A stretch of DNA of 54,655 bases from Pseudomonadota bacterium. Its GTDB lineage: Bacteria; Pseudomonadota; Alphaproteobacteria; Rhizobiales; Hyphomicrobiaceae. The stretch lies in NCBI GenBank assembly GCA_018242255.1, contig JAFECH010000346.1, positions 1-54,655 on the forward strand, written 5' to 3'. The notes under the pieces are model-generated. The model had not been told where the DNA came from. It did not search any database and worked only from the letters and a program-made list of their open reading frames with translations. Shown in pieces: positions 18,097 through 27,372 of the stretch (positions are counted from its first letter, which is position 1; the number at the start of each line of letters is the position of its first letter). The position numbers and the translations under genes are program-made.

Positions 18097-18909
18097 ATGC
18101 GTATTTCGATTGGGCATGTTTCGCGTTACGTCTATAGCGAGGCGACGAAGTATTCCATTCTCGCGCTTCGTCTTACGCCGCCGTCGTTTCAAGGCCAGCG
18201 CGTCGTCGAATGGCGCGTCAGTGCTCCCGGCATTGATTCGGTGAAGCCATTTCGCGATGGCTTCGGCAATACGGTCCATCTCGTAAGCTGCACCGAAGAG
18301 CATTCTGAAACGCTGATCATCGCCAAGGGGGTCGTCGACACCGAAGACCGCGCCGGGATTGTGCGTGGCCTGTTGGATCCGTCGCCGCTGCGCGTCTACC
18401 GCCGCTCCACGCCGAAAACCATGGCGACAGAAGAAATCATTGCGCTTCAGAAGGAAGCCGGCGCCAAGGCCGACATCCGCGGCATGCACAACCTGATGCA
18501 CGCCGTCCGCGACGCCATCGAGTACAAGATCGGCGCAACCTCCGCCCACACGACAGCCGCCGAGGCGCTGGCGGAAGGAAAAGGTGTCTGCCAGGATCAT
18601 GCCCATGTCTTTATCGCTGCGGCACGGTCGCTTGGTATTCCGGCGCGCTACGTCAGCGGCTACATCCTGACCGGGTCCGATGAGCCTTCTGACGCCAACC
18701 ACGCCTGGTCCGAAGTTTGGCTCGATGGCCTGGGCTGGGTCGGCTTTGACCCGGCAAACGGCATTTGTCCGACTGAAAAATACGTTCGCCTTGCGACCGG
18801 CCTAGATTCGACTTTCGCGGCTCCAATTCGCGGTTCTCGCCGGGGGGTTGCAAACGAAGAGCTTGACGTAATCGTCGAAGTTCAGCAGCAGAGCAGCCAG
18901 CAACAATAG
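18097..18909 (+). CDS. Transglutaminase-like cysteine protease (Anbu operon)
   Basis: Protein of 270 aa with a bacterial transglutaminase N-terminal beta domain (MRISIGHVSRYVYSEATKYS) and a papain-like transglutaminase core. The catalytic triad is visible: Cys in EGKGVCQDHAHVF, His in DANHAWSEVWLD and Asp in VGFDPANG. Bacterial members are usually isopeptidases or amidases rather than cross-linkers. The ATG at 18097 has GAGGGT upstream; the frame is open to 18028, inside the alpha-E gene. It is third in the Anbu operon. Confidence 0.92.
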   Translation: MRISIGHVSRYVYSEATKYSILALRLTPPSFQGQRVVEWRVSAPGIDSVKPFRDGFGNTVHLVSCTEEHSETLIIAKGVVDTEDRAGIVRGLLDPSPLRVYRRSTPKTMATEEIIALQKEAGAKADIRGMHNLMHAVRDAIEYKIGATSAHTTAAEALAEGKGVCQDHAHVFIAAARSLGIPARYVSGYILTGSDEPSDANHAWSEVWLDGLGWVGFDPANGICPTEKYVRLATGLDSTFAAPIRGSRRGVANEELDVIVEVQQQSSQQQ

Positions 18910-18937
18910 CGGCTCGGCCGAGTTCGGAGACGATTGT

Positions 18938-19672
18938 ATGACATACGCGGTAGCATTCCGCCTGGAACGCGGCCTCGTTTTCGCTGCCGATACGCGAACC
19001 AACGCCGGCGTCGACAACATCGCGCAGTACAAAAAGCTTCAGCTCTGGCGGCAGCCGGGCGACCGGGTATTCGTGCTTCTGAGCGCCGGCAATCTCGCCG
19101 CGACGCAGGCCGTCGTCAGTTTGATCAATGAGCATCTCTCGCAAGAGACCGACGAAGAGGTGACGACGCTGTTCACGGCGCCCAACATGTACCGCGCCGC
19201 TCGCGTGGTCGGAGACGCCGTGCGCGAAGCGCGCAGCATCGACGGAGCAGCGCTCGAAGCCAGTAAACTCGGCTTCAACACGAACTTTATTTTCGGCGGC
19301 CAGATCAAAGGTGAGCGCCCGCGTCTTTTCCAGATCTATCCGGAAGGCAACTTCATCGAGGCCACCGACGATACGCCTTTCTTCCAGATCGGCGAGCACA
19401 AGTACGGCAAGCCCATCCTTGACCGTGTCGCGCGATCTGACATGCGCCTCGGCCAAGCGGCAAAATTGATGCTGCTGTCGTTTGACTCGACATTGCGCTC
19501 GAACCTGTCGGTTGGAATGCCGATCGACATCGTCATCTACGAACGCGACACATTCGATGTGACGCGCGAAAAGCGCATCAGCGCCGACGACGAATATTTC
19601 CGCAACCTCTCGAACGCTTGGTCCGACGCTTTGCGGCAAGCCTTCGCCAAGATCGAAGAGTTCGACGTCTAA
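18938..19672 (+). CDS. Anbu, proteasome-like Ntn peptidase
   Basis: Anbu (ancestral beta subunit) homologue of 244 aa in the proteasome/HslV superfamily. Removal of the initiator Met would expose Thr2 as the N-terminal nucleophile (MTYAVAFRLERGLVFAADTR). Asp18 and Lys33 match the catalytic Asp17/Lys33-type residues of proteasome beta subunits. Thus no propeptide is needed. Its usual operon companions, transglutaminase, alpha-E and ATP-grasp, lie immediately upstream, which makes this assignment firm. The substrate of Anbu complexes is not established. Confidence 0.93.
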   Translation: MTYAVAFRLERGLVFAADTRTNAGVDNIAQYKKLQLWRQPGDRVFVLLSAGNLAATQAVVSLINEHLSQETDEEVTTLFTAPNMYRAARVVGDAVREARSIDGAALEASKLGFNTNFIFGGQIKGERPRLFQIYPEGNFIEATDDTPFFQIGEHKYGKPILDRVARSDMRLGQAAKLMLLSFDSTLRSNLSVGMPIDIVIYERDTFDVTREKRISADDEYFRNLSNAWSDALRQAFAKIEEFDV

Positions 19673-19888
19673 GCTTGCGAATGATTTTGAGCTTTTGATT
19701 AACGCCCGAGAGCGACGCTCCGCGTCTACAACTCGAGGCGCCCAGAAACTCTATGCTGCACCCCAGCAAAAGTGCGGGGGTGCGCGACTATGCACGGATT
19801 TGGCGAAAGAGCTGTCTCGCTTCTCAAGGCCACTTACGGTTAGATTAAGCACGGGTCATGAGTAGCAAGTGGGCGCTGGAACGGCACA

Positions 19889-20932
19889 ATGGGTCTCCCG
19901 ACGCTTAGTGAGTATCTTTCGAACTGGACGCTGGAAGGCCGCACGCGTGGGCAGGTCTCGGAAACGGTGCTTGCCATAGCCGATGCCAGCATCCGTCTTT
20001 CGGAAGTGATTAGCCGCGGCGCGTTCGACCATCGGCTGGGCCGCGTCGTGACGCGCGCCGGTGAGCGCGATGAGCAAAAAGAAATCGATATTCTGGCCAA
20101 CGATCTTATCGTCGAGGCACTGGGTTCCGTTCCCGTCGCAGCGGTAGCCTCAGAAGAAGCAGAGCTTCCAATCGCGCTGCAAAAGAATGCGCCGCTGCTC
20201 GTCGCGACCGATCCGCTCGATGGCTCATCGAACGTCGAAGCCAACGTCTCTGTCGGCACGATCTTCTCGGTCCTGCCGCGTCATCCGTCGGCAGATGGTG
20301 AGGCAGCGTTTCTTCGTCCTGGCTCGCATCAGCTTGCTGCCGGATTTTTCGTGTACGGCCCGCAAACGGTGCTGGCGCTCACGGTCGGTCACGGCACGCA
20401 GATCTTCACGCTCGATCGGTCGACGCAGGTTTACCATTTGACGGCGCGCAATGTGTCCATCCCTCCCGAGGCACAAGAATATGCGATCAACGCTTCCAAC
20501 GCGCGCCACTGGGACGATCCTATCCGTATTTACATTCACGACTGTGAGAATGGCGCCAATGGGCCGCGCGGCCATGATTTCAACATGCGCTGGACAGGTT
20601 CGCCGGTCGCGGACGTTTTCCGGATCCTGACACGGGGCGGCATTTACCTTTATCCCGGAGATCGTCGAAAAGGCTTCCATCAGGGCCGCATTCGCCTCAT
20701 GTACGAAGCCAATCCGCTGGGATGGATTGTGGAACAGGCAGGCGGCCGTGCGACGACGGGACGAGAGCGTGTCCTTGACGTCGTTCCGGTGTCCCTGCAT
20801 CAAAAGACGCCGCTGATCTGCGGTTCACGAGATGAGGTTGACAGAGTGATGCGTATTTACAGCGGTCAGGAGTTCAAGGGCGAACGCTCTCCGCTCTTTG
20901 GTCGCCGCGGCCTCTTCAGAGCATTGCCGTGA
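19889..20932 (+). CDS. fbp: Class I fructose-1,6-bisphosphatase
   Basis: Hydrolyses fructose-1,6-bisphosphate to fructose-6-phosphate in gluconeogenesis and the Calvin cycle. The protein has 347 aa. The metal and phosphate site is intact: SEE at 88-90 and DPLDGSSN at 108-115, with a substrate-binding YxxxxxxGGI..YPGDRRK stretch near 250 and YEANPLGWIVEQAGG near 277. The start is the ATG at 19889; a GGAA about 10 bases upstream is the only ribosome-like site. It begins a run fbp-prk-rpe-hrpB with gaps of 39, 24 and 53 bp. No cbbR regulator is adjacent. Confidence 0.95.
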   Translation: MGLPTLSEYLSNWTLEGRTRGQVSETVLAIADASIRLSEVISRGAFDHRLGRVVTRAGERDEQKEIDILANDLIVEALGSVPVAAVASEEAELPIALQKNAPLLVATDPLDGSSNVEANVSVGTIFSVLPRHPSADGEAAFLRPGSHQLAAGFFVYGPQTVLALTVGHGTQIFTLDRSTQVYHLTARNVSIPPEAQEYAINASNARHWDDPIRIYIHDCENGANGPRGHDFNMRWTGSPVADVFRILTRGGIYLYPGDRRKGFHQGRIRLMYEANPLGWIVEQAGGRATTGRERVLDVVPVSLHQKTPLICGSRDEVDRVMRIYSGQEFKGERSPLFGRRGLFRALP

Positions 20933-20971
20933 CGTCCAGAACAACAAACAAAAGCGCATCGAGCCTCGTCA

Positions 20972-21847
20972 ATGTCCATTAAGCACCCGATCATATCCGT
21001 TACCGGCTCGTCCGGCGCGGGAACGACATCGGTGAAGCAGACCTTCGACAACATCTTCCGCCGCGAACACGTGAAGGCGGCGTTCGTACAGGGTGACGCA
21101 TTCCATCGCTATGATCGTTGCGGCATGGAAAAGGCGATGAAGGCCGCAGCCAAGCGCGGCAATCACAATTTCAGTCATTTCGGTATGGAGGCAAATCTCC
21201 TCGAAGAACTCGAGACGCTGTTCCGTACCTACGCGGAAAGCGGCAAGGGGCTCTATCGTCATTACATTCATGACGATCTCGAAGCCCGCACGTTCGGAAC
21301 CCCGATCGGCTCGTTTACACCATGGGAAGACATCGAGCCGGACACGGACCTTTTGATGTATGAAGGCCTGCACGGCGCGGTCGTAACGGGAGATTGCGAT
21401 ATCGCACGCCACGCCGACCTCAAGATCGGTGTCGTGCCCGTCATCAATCTCGAATGGATCCAGAAAATCCAGCGCGACCGCGCGGAGCGCGGCTACACGA
21501 CGGAAGAAGTTACGCAGTCGATCTTGCGGCGGATGCCCGACTACGTGCAGTACATCTGTCCGCAGTTCACAGAGACCGATATCAACTTTCAACGCATTCC
21601 GACGGTCGATACATCAAACCCATTCATCGCACGCTGGATTCCGACGCCGGACGAATCCATGGTGATCATCCGCTTCAAGGAACCGCGTGGCATCGATTTC
21701 GCGTACCTGCTCTCGATGATCCACGATAGTTTCATGTCGCGCGCCAATTCGATTGTGATCCCCGGAAGCAAGCTCGATCTCGCGATGCAGTTGATCTTGA
21801 CGCCGCTCATTCTTCAGCTCGTCGAGCGGCGCCGTCGCGTCATTTGA
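20972..21847 (+). CDS. prk: Phosphoribulokinase
   Basis: Phosphorylates ribulose-5-phosphate to ribulose-1,5-bisphosphate. It is the proteobacterial octameric-type enzyme, 291 aa, with P-loop GSSGAGTT at 12-19, the substrate loop QGDAFHRYDR, HYIHDD, and the catalytic LLMYEGLHG segment. No RuBisCO gene is visible in this window. In Methylobacterium extorquens this enzyme is needed for methylotrophy because its product acts as a regulatory signal, so an equivalent role is possible here. It sits between fbp and rpe in one transcription unit. Confidence 0.96.
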   Translation: MSIKHPIISVTGSSGAGTTSVKQTFDNIFRREHVKAAFVQGDAFHRYDRCGMEKAMKAAAKRGNHNFSHFGMEANLLEELETLFRTYAESGKGLYRHYIHDDLEARTFGTPIGSFTPWEDIEPDTDLLMYEGLHGAVVTGDCDIARHADLKIGVVPVINLEWIQKIQRDRAERGYTTEEVTQSILRRMPDYVQYICPQFTETDINFQRIPTVDTSNPFIARWIPTPDESMVIIRFKEPRGIDFAYLLSMIHDSFMSRANSIVIPGSKLDLAMQLILTPLILQLVERRRRVI

Positions 21848-21871
21848 CCGAACTCCTTCGAAAGGTGGCCT

Positions 21872-22546
21872 GTGTCCCGTCCTGTCCTGATTGCACCATC
21901 CATTCTCTCGGCTGATTTCAGCAAGCTCGGCGACGAGATCCGGACTGTCGACGCTGCCGGCGCCGATTGGATCCACTGCGATGTGATGGACGGTCACTTC
22001 GTGCCGAATATCACCTACGGCGCGCCGGTGATCAAAGCCGTACGCGGTACCTCGAAGAAGATTTTTGACGTCCATCTGATGATCGCGCCGGTCGATCCCT
22101 ATCTCGCAGATTTCGCGGCGGCGGGCGCCGACATCATTACGGTTCACGCCGAAGCCGGTCCGCATCTTGATCGGTCTCTTCAGGCTATTCGCGCGCTCGG
22201 CAAGAAGGCTGGCGTTTCGCTCAACCCGTCCACGCCCGAAAACGTCCTTGAATACGTCCTCGATCGCCTCGATCTGATTTTGCTGATGAGCGTCAATCCA
22301 GGCTTCGGTGGCCAATCTTTCATTCCCGCCGTTGTCGAGAAAATCCGGCGCGTGAAGGCTATGATCGGAGACCGCCCGATTGATATTGAGGTCGACGGCG
22401 GCGTTACGCCCGAAACCGCTCCGCTCGTCGCCGAAGCCGGTGCCAATGTCCTCGTTGCCGGCTCCGCCGTGTTCAAGGGCGGCACCGAGGCTAGCTATCG
22501 CGCCAACATCGAGGCGATCCGCAAGGCTGCCGAGTCGGCGGCCTAG
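21872..22546 (+). CDS. rpe: Ribulose-phosphate 3-epimerase
   Basis: Interconverts ribulose-5-phosphate and xylulose-5-phosphate. The protein has 224 aa and a complete TIM-barrel family pattern: [14 protein letters not shown], the metal-binding [14 protein letters not shown] (His35, Asp37) and [19 protein letters not shown] and EVDGGV near 175. GTG at 21872 is the start, with AAGGTGG directly upstream. It follows prk by 24 bp and would supply or drain the prk substrate. Confidence 0.97.
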   Translation: MSRPVLIAPSILSADFSKLGDEIRTVDAAGADWIHCDVMDGHFVPNITYGAPVIKAVRGTSKKIFDVHLMIAPVDPYLADFAAAGADIITVHAEAGPHLDRSLQAIRALGKKAGVSLNPSTPENVLEYVLDRLDLILLMSVNPGFGGQSFIPAVVEKIRRVKAMIGDRPIDIEVDGGVTPETAPLVAEAGANVLVAGSAVFKGGTEASYRANIEAIRKAAESAA

Positions 22547-22599
22547 CGGTCGCGAACGACAGCTTGATTTGTCGGCACGCAGGCGTATGTCCACCGCCT

Positions 22600-25068
22600 A
22601 TGACTGATCGCCAATTTGCCGAACCATTGCCGATTGATGCCGTGCTCGATGCCGTGCGCGGAGCCCTCCGCTCGCATGGCGTTGCCGTGCTCGTTGCTGC
22701 ACCGGGTGCTGGTAAAACGACGCGCGTACCGCTCGCGTTGCTCGATGAGCCATGGCGCCAGCATGGAAAGATCCTGGTGCTCGAACCTCGCAGGATCGCC
22801 GCGCGGGCCGCTGCGGAGCGCATGGCTGCAACGGTCGGCAGTCGTCTCGGCGAAGATATCGGGCTGCGTGCGCGCCTCAATTCCAGGACAGGCCCACGCG
22901 TCGTGGTCGAAGTTATTACCGAAGGCGTATTCACGAGGATGATCCTCGACGATCCGGAGTTGAAAGGTGTCGCTGCTGTTTTGTTTGATGAATTTCACGA
23001 GCGCTCGCTTGATGCCGATCTCGGACTGGCGCTCGCATTAGATGCGCGCGCGGCGCTCCGGCCCGATCTCAAGATCGTTGTCATGTCGGCAACCCTTGAA
23101 ACGCGCTCTGTCGCAAAGCTGCTGGGCGAAGCGCCCATCATTGCAAGCGAAGGCCGCGCATTTCCCGTCGAAACGCGATACCTCGGCCGAAGCCCCGCGC
23201 GCCTAGAAGACGACGTTGCCAGCGCTGTGCGCCGCGCGGTCTCAAGCGAACCCGGGTCGATCTTGGTTTTCCTGCCGGGGCAGGGCGAAATCGCTCGCGT
23301 TGCGGAGCGTTTGACAGACCAGACGTTGCCATCGAACGTCGATGTGGTGCCGCTCTATGGCGGCTTGGACCCGGCGACGCAGGACCGCGCCATTTCTCCG
23401 GCGAAAGCTGGTCGTCGGAAGGTCGTGCTGGCGACGTCGATTGCGGAAACGTCGATAACGATCGACGGCGTTCGTGTCGTCATTGACAGCGGGGTTGCAC
23501 GCGTTCCGCGTTATGAGCCGGACGTTGGCGTAACGCGGCTCGAAACCGTGCGCGTCTCGCGCGCTTCCGCCGATCAGCGTCGCGGACGCGCCGGACGAAC
23601 AGAGCCGGGCGTCTGCTTTCGGCTTTGGAGCGAACCTGAGACGCAGGGGCTTGTGCCTTTCGCAGATCCTGAAATTCGCGCCGCCGATCTTTCGAGTTTG
23701 CTGCTCGATTGCGCCGAATGGGGCACGAACGACCCGCGCACGCTATCATGGCTTGATCCGCCGGCTGAGGGCCCGCTCGCTGCGGCTCGTGCCGGTCTTG
23801 AGTCCATCGGCGCACTGGATCCGGATGGACGCATCACTGACGAAGGCCGGCGCCTGCGCTTGCTTCCGTTGCCGCCGCGTTTGGCGCGTATGATCGTGAA
23901 AGCCACCGAGCTTGGAAACGAAAGTCTTGCCGCCGAGATCGCCGCAATCCTTGTCGAGCGTGGCATTGGCGGCAACGATATCGACCTCGCGCAACGCCTC
24001 GAAAATTTCCGTCGCGAGCGCTCGCAGCGCGCGGAAAGCATGCGCTCTCTCGCGCGCCAGTGGGCCCGCAACGTCTCAACGAACCAACACGAAAGTCGCC
24101 CGCTCTCAGCGGCTGCTGTTCTGGCGCTTGCTTATCCCGAGCGTATCGCTAAGAGCCGCGGCAAGCGTGGCAGCTTTCTGCTCGCAAATGGTCGGGCCGG
24201 TCAAATTGACGATCATCATCATTTGGCGTCGGCTCAGTATCTTGTTGTCGCCGAAATGCAGGGGCGCGCGGCCGCGACACGCATCATGTTGGCGATTGCG
24301 GCCGAAGAAACCGAGATAGAGGCGATCGCTTCGGACGCGATCGAAGCGCGCGACGAGATCTATTTCGACAAAGATGCACGCGCGGTTCGAGCCCGGCGCG
24401 TACGGCGCCTCGGCGCCATCGTGCTGAAAAGTGAATCGCGCCCCATCAAAGACGGCGATGACGTCACATCGGTACTCGCCCAAGGGCTCGCCGATATCGG
24501 CGTCGCGGAACTCCCGTGGATGAGGGCGCAGCTCCAACTCCGAAATCGCGTCTCGTTTCTTCGCCGGAACGATGAAACCTGGCCGGACCTGTCTGATACC
24601 GCACTCGCGGCGACCATTGACGATTGGCTGTCGCCGTTCTTACTCGGTAAAACGCGCGCATCAGACGTTGACGCCGATACGCTCGAGACGGCTTTGAATG
24701 TGTTGCTCCCACGGCAAGTACGCACAAGGCTCGACGATGAGGCGCCGACGCATTTCACCGCGCCCACCGGCAACCGCCATCCGCTCGACTACGAAGCCGA
24801 CGATGCGCCCGCTCTAAACATTCGTGTGCAGGAACTGTTCGGCCTCACTGAGCATCCTTCGATCGCGCGAGGCCGTTTGCCTCTCACACTGCATTTGTTA
24901 TCGCCGGCTCACCGCTCGATTCAAATCACGCGCGACCTTCCGGGATTCTGGGCGGGCTCGTGGCGCGCCGTCAGAGCCGATATGCGCGGCCAATATCCCA
25001 AGCACTTCTGGCCCGAGGATCCCGCAACAGCTCTGCCGACCGCGCGCGCTAAGCCGCGCAAGGGATGA
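22600..25068 (+). CDS. hrpB: ATP-dependent helicase HrpB
   Basis: DEAH-box RNA helicase-family protein of 822 aa, the usual HrpB length. Walker A APGAGKTT is at about 34-41, followed by the DEFHER box (motif II), MSATLE (motif III) and QRRGRAGRTEPG (motif VI). The HrpB C-terminal region includes RVQELFGLTEHPSIARGR and ends with HFWPEDPATALPT. The ATG at 22600 is chosen; the frame is open to a TTG at 22564, and no good ribosome site distinguishes them. It is last in the fbp-prk-rpe run; the link is probably positional only. Confidence 0.95.
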   Translation: MTDRQFAEPLPIDAVLDAVRGALRSHGVAVLVAAPGAGKTTRVPLALLDEPWRQHGKILVLEPRRIAARAAAERMAATVGSRLGEDIGLRARLNSRTGPRVVVEVITEGVFTRMILDDPELKGVAAVLFDEFHERSLDADLGLALALDARAALRPDLKIVVMSATLETRSVAKLLGEAPIIASEGRAFPVETRYLGRSPARLEDDVASAVRRAVSSEPGSILVFLPGQGEIARVAERLTDQTLPSNVDVVPLYGGLDPATQDRAISPAKAGRRKVVLATSIAETSITIDGVRVVIDSGVARVPRYEPDVGVTRLETVRVSRASADQRRGRAGRTEPGVCFRLWSEPETQGLVPFADPEIRAADLSSLLLDCAEWGTNDPRTLSWLDPPAEGPLAAARAGLESIGALDPDGRITDEGRRLRLLPLPPRLARMIVKATELGNESLAAEIAAILVERGIGGNDIDLAQRLENFRRERSQRAESMRSLARQWARNVSTNQHESRPLSAAAVLALAYPERIAKSRGKRGSFLLANGRAGQIDDHHHLASAQYLVVAEMQGRAAATRIMLAIAAEETEIEAIASDAIEARDEIYFDKDARAVRARRVRRLGAIVLKSESRPIKDGDDVTSVLAQGLADIGVAELPWMRAQLQLRNRVSFLRRNDETWPDLSDTALAATIDDWLSPFLLGKTRASDVDADTLETALNVLLPRQVRTRLDDEAPTHFTAPTGNRHPLDYEADDAPALNIRVQELFGLTEHPSIARGRLPLTLHLLSPAHRSIQITRDLPGFWAGSWRAVRADMRGQYPKHFWPEDPATALPTARAKPRKG

Positions 25069-25309
25069 CGCTACAAGTTTACCTTGGTGTAAAACGATAG
25101 ATGCTGGCGCGGCAAAGCAGGCGTAGCTAATCTGCCTCTCAACCGCTGCTTTTGCCACGTCGAAGGCGATTACGACGAAAGTCGTGTTTGTTGGTCAATA
25201 CCTTCAGGGGTTAAGACAATTCTGCGTTCGTTTGCCGCAGGATAGTGGCTCTCGAACCCAAACGTCGACCTCTCGAAAGAAGGCTTCGACGGCATTCTGG
25301 AGGTCAAAC

Positions 25310-25981
25310 TTGTCTGTGCCGGCGCACATATTGATCGTTGATGATCATCCCCTCTTTGTCGAAGCGCTACAAAGGGCAATCACCAGCGCGTTCCCTGATA
25401 CCACCACCAATTCGGCAATCTCGATCGAAGCTGCGAAAGTCCAGCTCGATAGCGGCATTCCATTCGACGTCGTGTTGCTCGATCTCGCTCTGCCCGGGAT
25501 ACGTGGCTTTGATGGCCTTCTTGAGCTCAGGACGCTGTATCCACGCCTCCCGATCGTCGTCGTCTCTGCCCTTGAAGATCCTCGCATCGTGCAAGATGCG
25601 ATGCGCTACGGTGCGGCGGGCTTCATTTCCAAGTCTGCGGACCGCGGAGAGATCGCAGCCGCGATCAAAGACGTGCTTGAGGGCTCCTTAACGCTGCCAA
25701 AAGGCTACCGGCCGCCTGAGATTCCGACGTCTGAAACCCACAGCGACATCGTACGACGATTGCAGACGCTGACCCCGAAGCAGTTGAGCGTCCTCAAGAT
25801 GTTGCGCCAGGGTTTGCTGAATAAACAGATCGCCCACGAGCTTCAAATCGAAGAAACGACGGTCAAGGCGCACGTCTCGGAAATTCTGCGCAAGCTCAAC
25901 GTATCTTCGCGTACGCAGGCCGTAATCGAAGCTCAAAAAATAGATTTCAGCATCATCCTGGGTGACGCCAACGGCGCATAG
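25310..25981 (+). CDS. LuxR/NarL-type response regulator
   Basis: Two-domain transcription regulator of 223 aa. The receiver domain begins ILIVDDHPLF, has phosphoacceptor Asp58 in VVLLDLALPG and a conserved Lys in FISKSAD. The LuxR helix-turn-helix is LTPKQLSVLKMLRQGLLNKQ through VKAHVSEILRKLNV. A TTG start at 25310 is supported by GGAGGT five bases upstream; the frame extends to 25184 without a ribosome site. It converges tail to tail with a hybrid histidine kinase 23 bp away, its probable partner. The 240-bp spacer after hrpB has only weak hairpins. Confidence 0.88.
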   Translation: MSVPAHILIVDDHPLFVEALQRAITSAFPDTTTNSAISIEAAKVQLDSGIPFDVVLLDLALPGIRGFDGLLELRTLYPRLPIVVVSALEDPRIVQDAMRYGAAGFISKSADRGEIAAAIKDVLEGSLTLPKGYRPPEIPTSETHSDIVRRLQTLTPKQLSVLKMLRQGLLNKQIAHELQIEETTVKAHVSEILRKLNVSSRTQAVIEAQKIDFSIILGDANGA

Positions 25982-26004
25982 CCTTGCACATGGCAGACAA
26001 GGGT

Positions 26005-27372
26005 CTAGCCGAGCAGGTGCTTCATCAATGCCCGCAATTCGCCGGGACGAACAGGCTTCAGAAGCAATTCGCAGCGGGAGCGTAACGCCGCCTCTGCGGT
26101 GGCCGGTGTACGATCCGCAGTGATGAGAATGGCAGGAATATTCGCCGAGATGCGGCTGCGAATGCCGCTGACGATATCGATTCCGAAAAGGCCTTCCTTG
26201 AGGTGATAGTCGGCCAGAACGATGGCCGGAGAAAATTCCGGATCGGCAAGAATTTCACTAACATCCTCGACGTCTCGCGCCGGGCGAACGTCGGCACCCC
26301 AACGCGTAAGCAGCGATTGCATGGCCGCCAGAACATCAAGATCATCATCGACGATGATGATCTTGCGCGAGACCAAGGAATCCGTTTCATCCTTGGTAGC
26401 GTAGGGTAGTGGCAGCGGACTCTTGGGTGTTGATGCCGACGGCGCGTAGACCGAGAACCTCGAGCCATGGTCGACCCGAGATTGTAATTCAAGGCGGTGG
26501 CCCAGAGCGTCAACCATGCGCCGTACGATCGCGAGCCCCAGTCCAAATCCCGCGCCGCCCGAACGCTCCGATGCGGTTCCGCGCTGGAATTCCTCGAAGA
26601 TCCGATACTGCTCTTGCTGTGGTATGCCGGGGCCTGTGTCCCAAACTTCAATTACGACCTCGTTACCGCGTGTTCTGGCCGCCAGAAGAACGCCGCCGTG
26701 GTCGGTATAATGCGCCGCGTTCGCAAGCAGGTTCTGGACGATCCGGCGAAGCATGAGAGGGTCTGAGCGAACCGCCAGAGCGGTCGGTCGCCACCGGAAA
26801 CGCAGGCCCTTGTGTCGCGTTACCGGCTCCAGGCTGTTTGCGACCTGCTCGAAGATTGCTTCCAGACCGACGGTCTGGATATTGGGTACAAAAACGCCTG
26901 CCTCGAGTTTCGAAATATCGAGGATGCTGGTCAGCAGCTCCTCGATGCTGACGAGCGCGTGAGAGATATTGTGTGCGAGGCGCTTATTGTCGGCCCCCTG
27001 CTGAGCGTCAGTCAGCTCGGAAAGCGTCAACCGCGCCGCGTGAAGCGGCTGCAGCAAGTCATGCCCGACGGCTGTGAAAAAGCGTGTCTTGAAAACATTG
27101 GCGCGCTCGGCTTCGTCGCGCGCCTGGCTGAGTTCGACGTTAGTGTGCGCGAGCTTCGTCAGCGCAAGATTGAGTTCTTCCGTCCTGCGCCTGATTTGCG
27201 CTTCTTGATTGATCGCTGTCTGAAATAGCGAAAACGAACTCGCCTGCTGATCCATCGAATGCTCGACGCGCTTCATCAGCGCCGCATTGATTTTTCTGAG
27301 TTTATCGACGACGCGGCGAAGATCGGATTGCCGCGACGGCAACTGCTCTGCCGGCTCGTCTTCGTCGTTCAT
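26005..27372 (-). CDS. Hybrid histidine kinase (NahK-like)
   Basis: Soluble sensor kinase of 455 aa without transmembrane segments. The N-terminus is predicted coiled coil (about 20-92) rather than a PAS domain, so input probably comes from a partner protein. The phosphoacceptor is His104 in FTAVGHDLLQPLHAARL, followed by NLLANAAHYT (N box), VWDTGPGIP and GAGFGLGLAIVRRM (G boxes). A C-terminal receiver domain (IIIVDDDLDVLAAM, phosphoacceptor Asp in VLADYHL) covers about 338-455. The start overlaps the upstream FIST gene by 4 bp. FIST plus this kinase type is the arrangement of the nitric-oxide-responsive NosP-NahK pair. Confidence 0.9.
   Translation of the reverse strand: MNDEDEPAEQLPSRQSDLRRVVDKLRKINAALMKRVEHSMDQQASSFSLFQTAINQEAQIRRRTEELNLALTKLAHTNVELSQARDEAERANVFKTRFFTAVGHDLLQPLHAARLTLSELTDAQQGADNKRLAHNISHALVSIEELLTSILDISKLEAGVFVPNIQTVGLEAIFEQVANSLEPVTRHKGLRFRWRPTALAVRSDPLMLRRIVQNLLANAAHYTDHGGVLLAARTRGNEVVIEVWDTGPGIPQQEQYRIFEEFQRGTASERSGGAGFGLGLAIVRRMVDALGHRLELQSRVDHGSRFSVYAPSASTPKSPLPLPYATKDETDSLVSRKIIIVDDDLDVLAAMQSLLTRWGADVRPARDVEDVSEILADPEFSPAIVLADYHLKEGLFGIDIVSGIRSRISANIPAILITADRTPATAEAALRSRCELLLKPVRPGELRALMKHLLG

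Noticed and set aside
18653-19639. 328-codon open frame antisense to the transglutaminase and Anbu genes
   Set aside because: Shadow frame; both sense genes have intact catalytic residues and operon spacing.
19758-19783. GCACCCC/GGGGTGC hairpin after the Anbu gene
   Set aside because: No T-tract follows on either strand and it lies 85 bp past the stop; too weak to call a terminator.
25172-25189. ACGAC-GAAA-GTCGT hairpin followed by GTTTGTT after hrpB
   Set aside because: The stem is only 5 bp, it is about 100 bp past hrpB and the T-run is interrupted.
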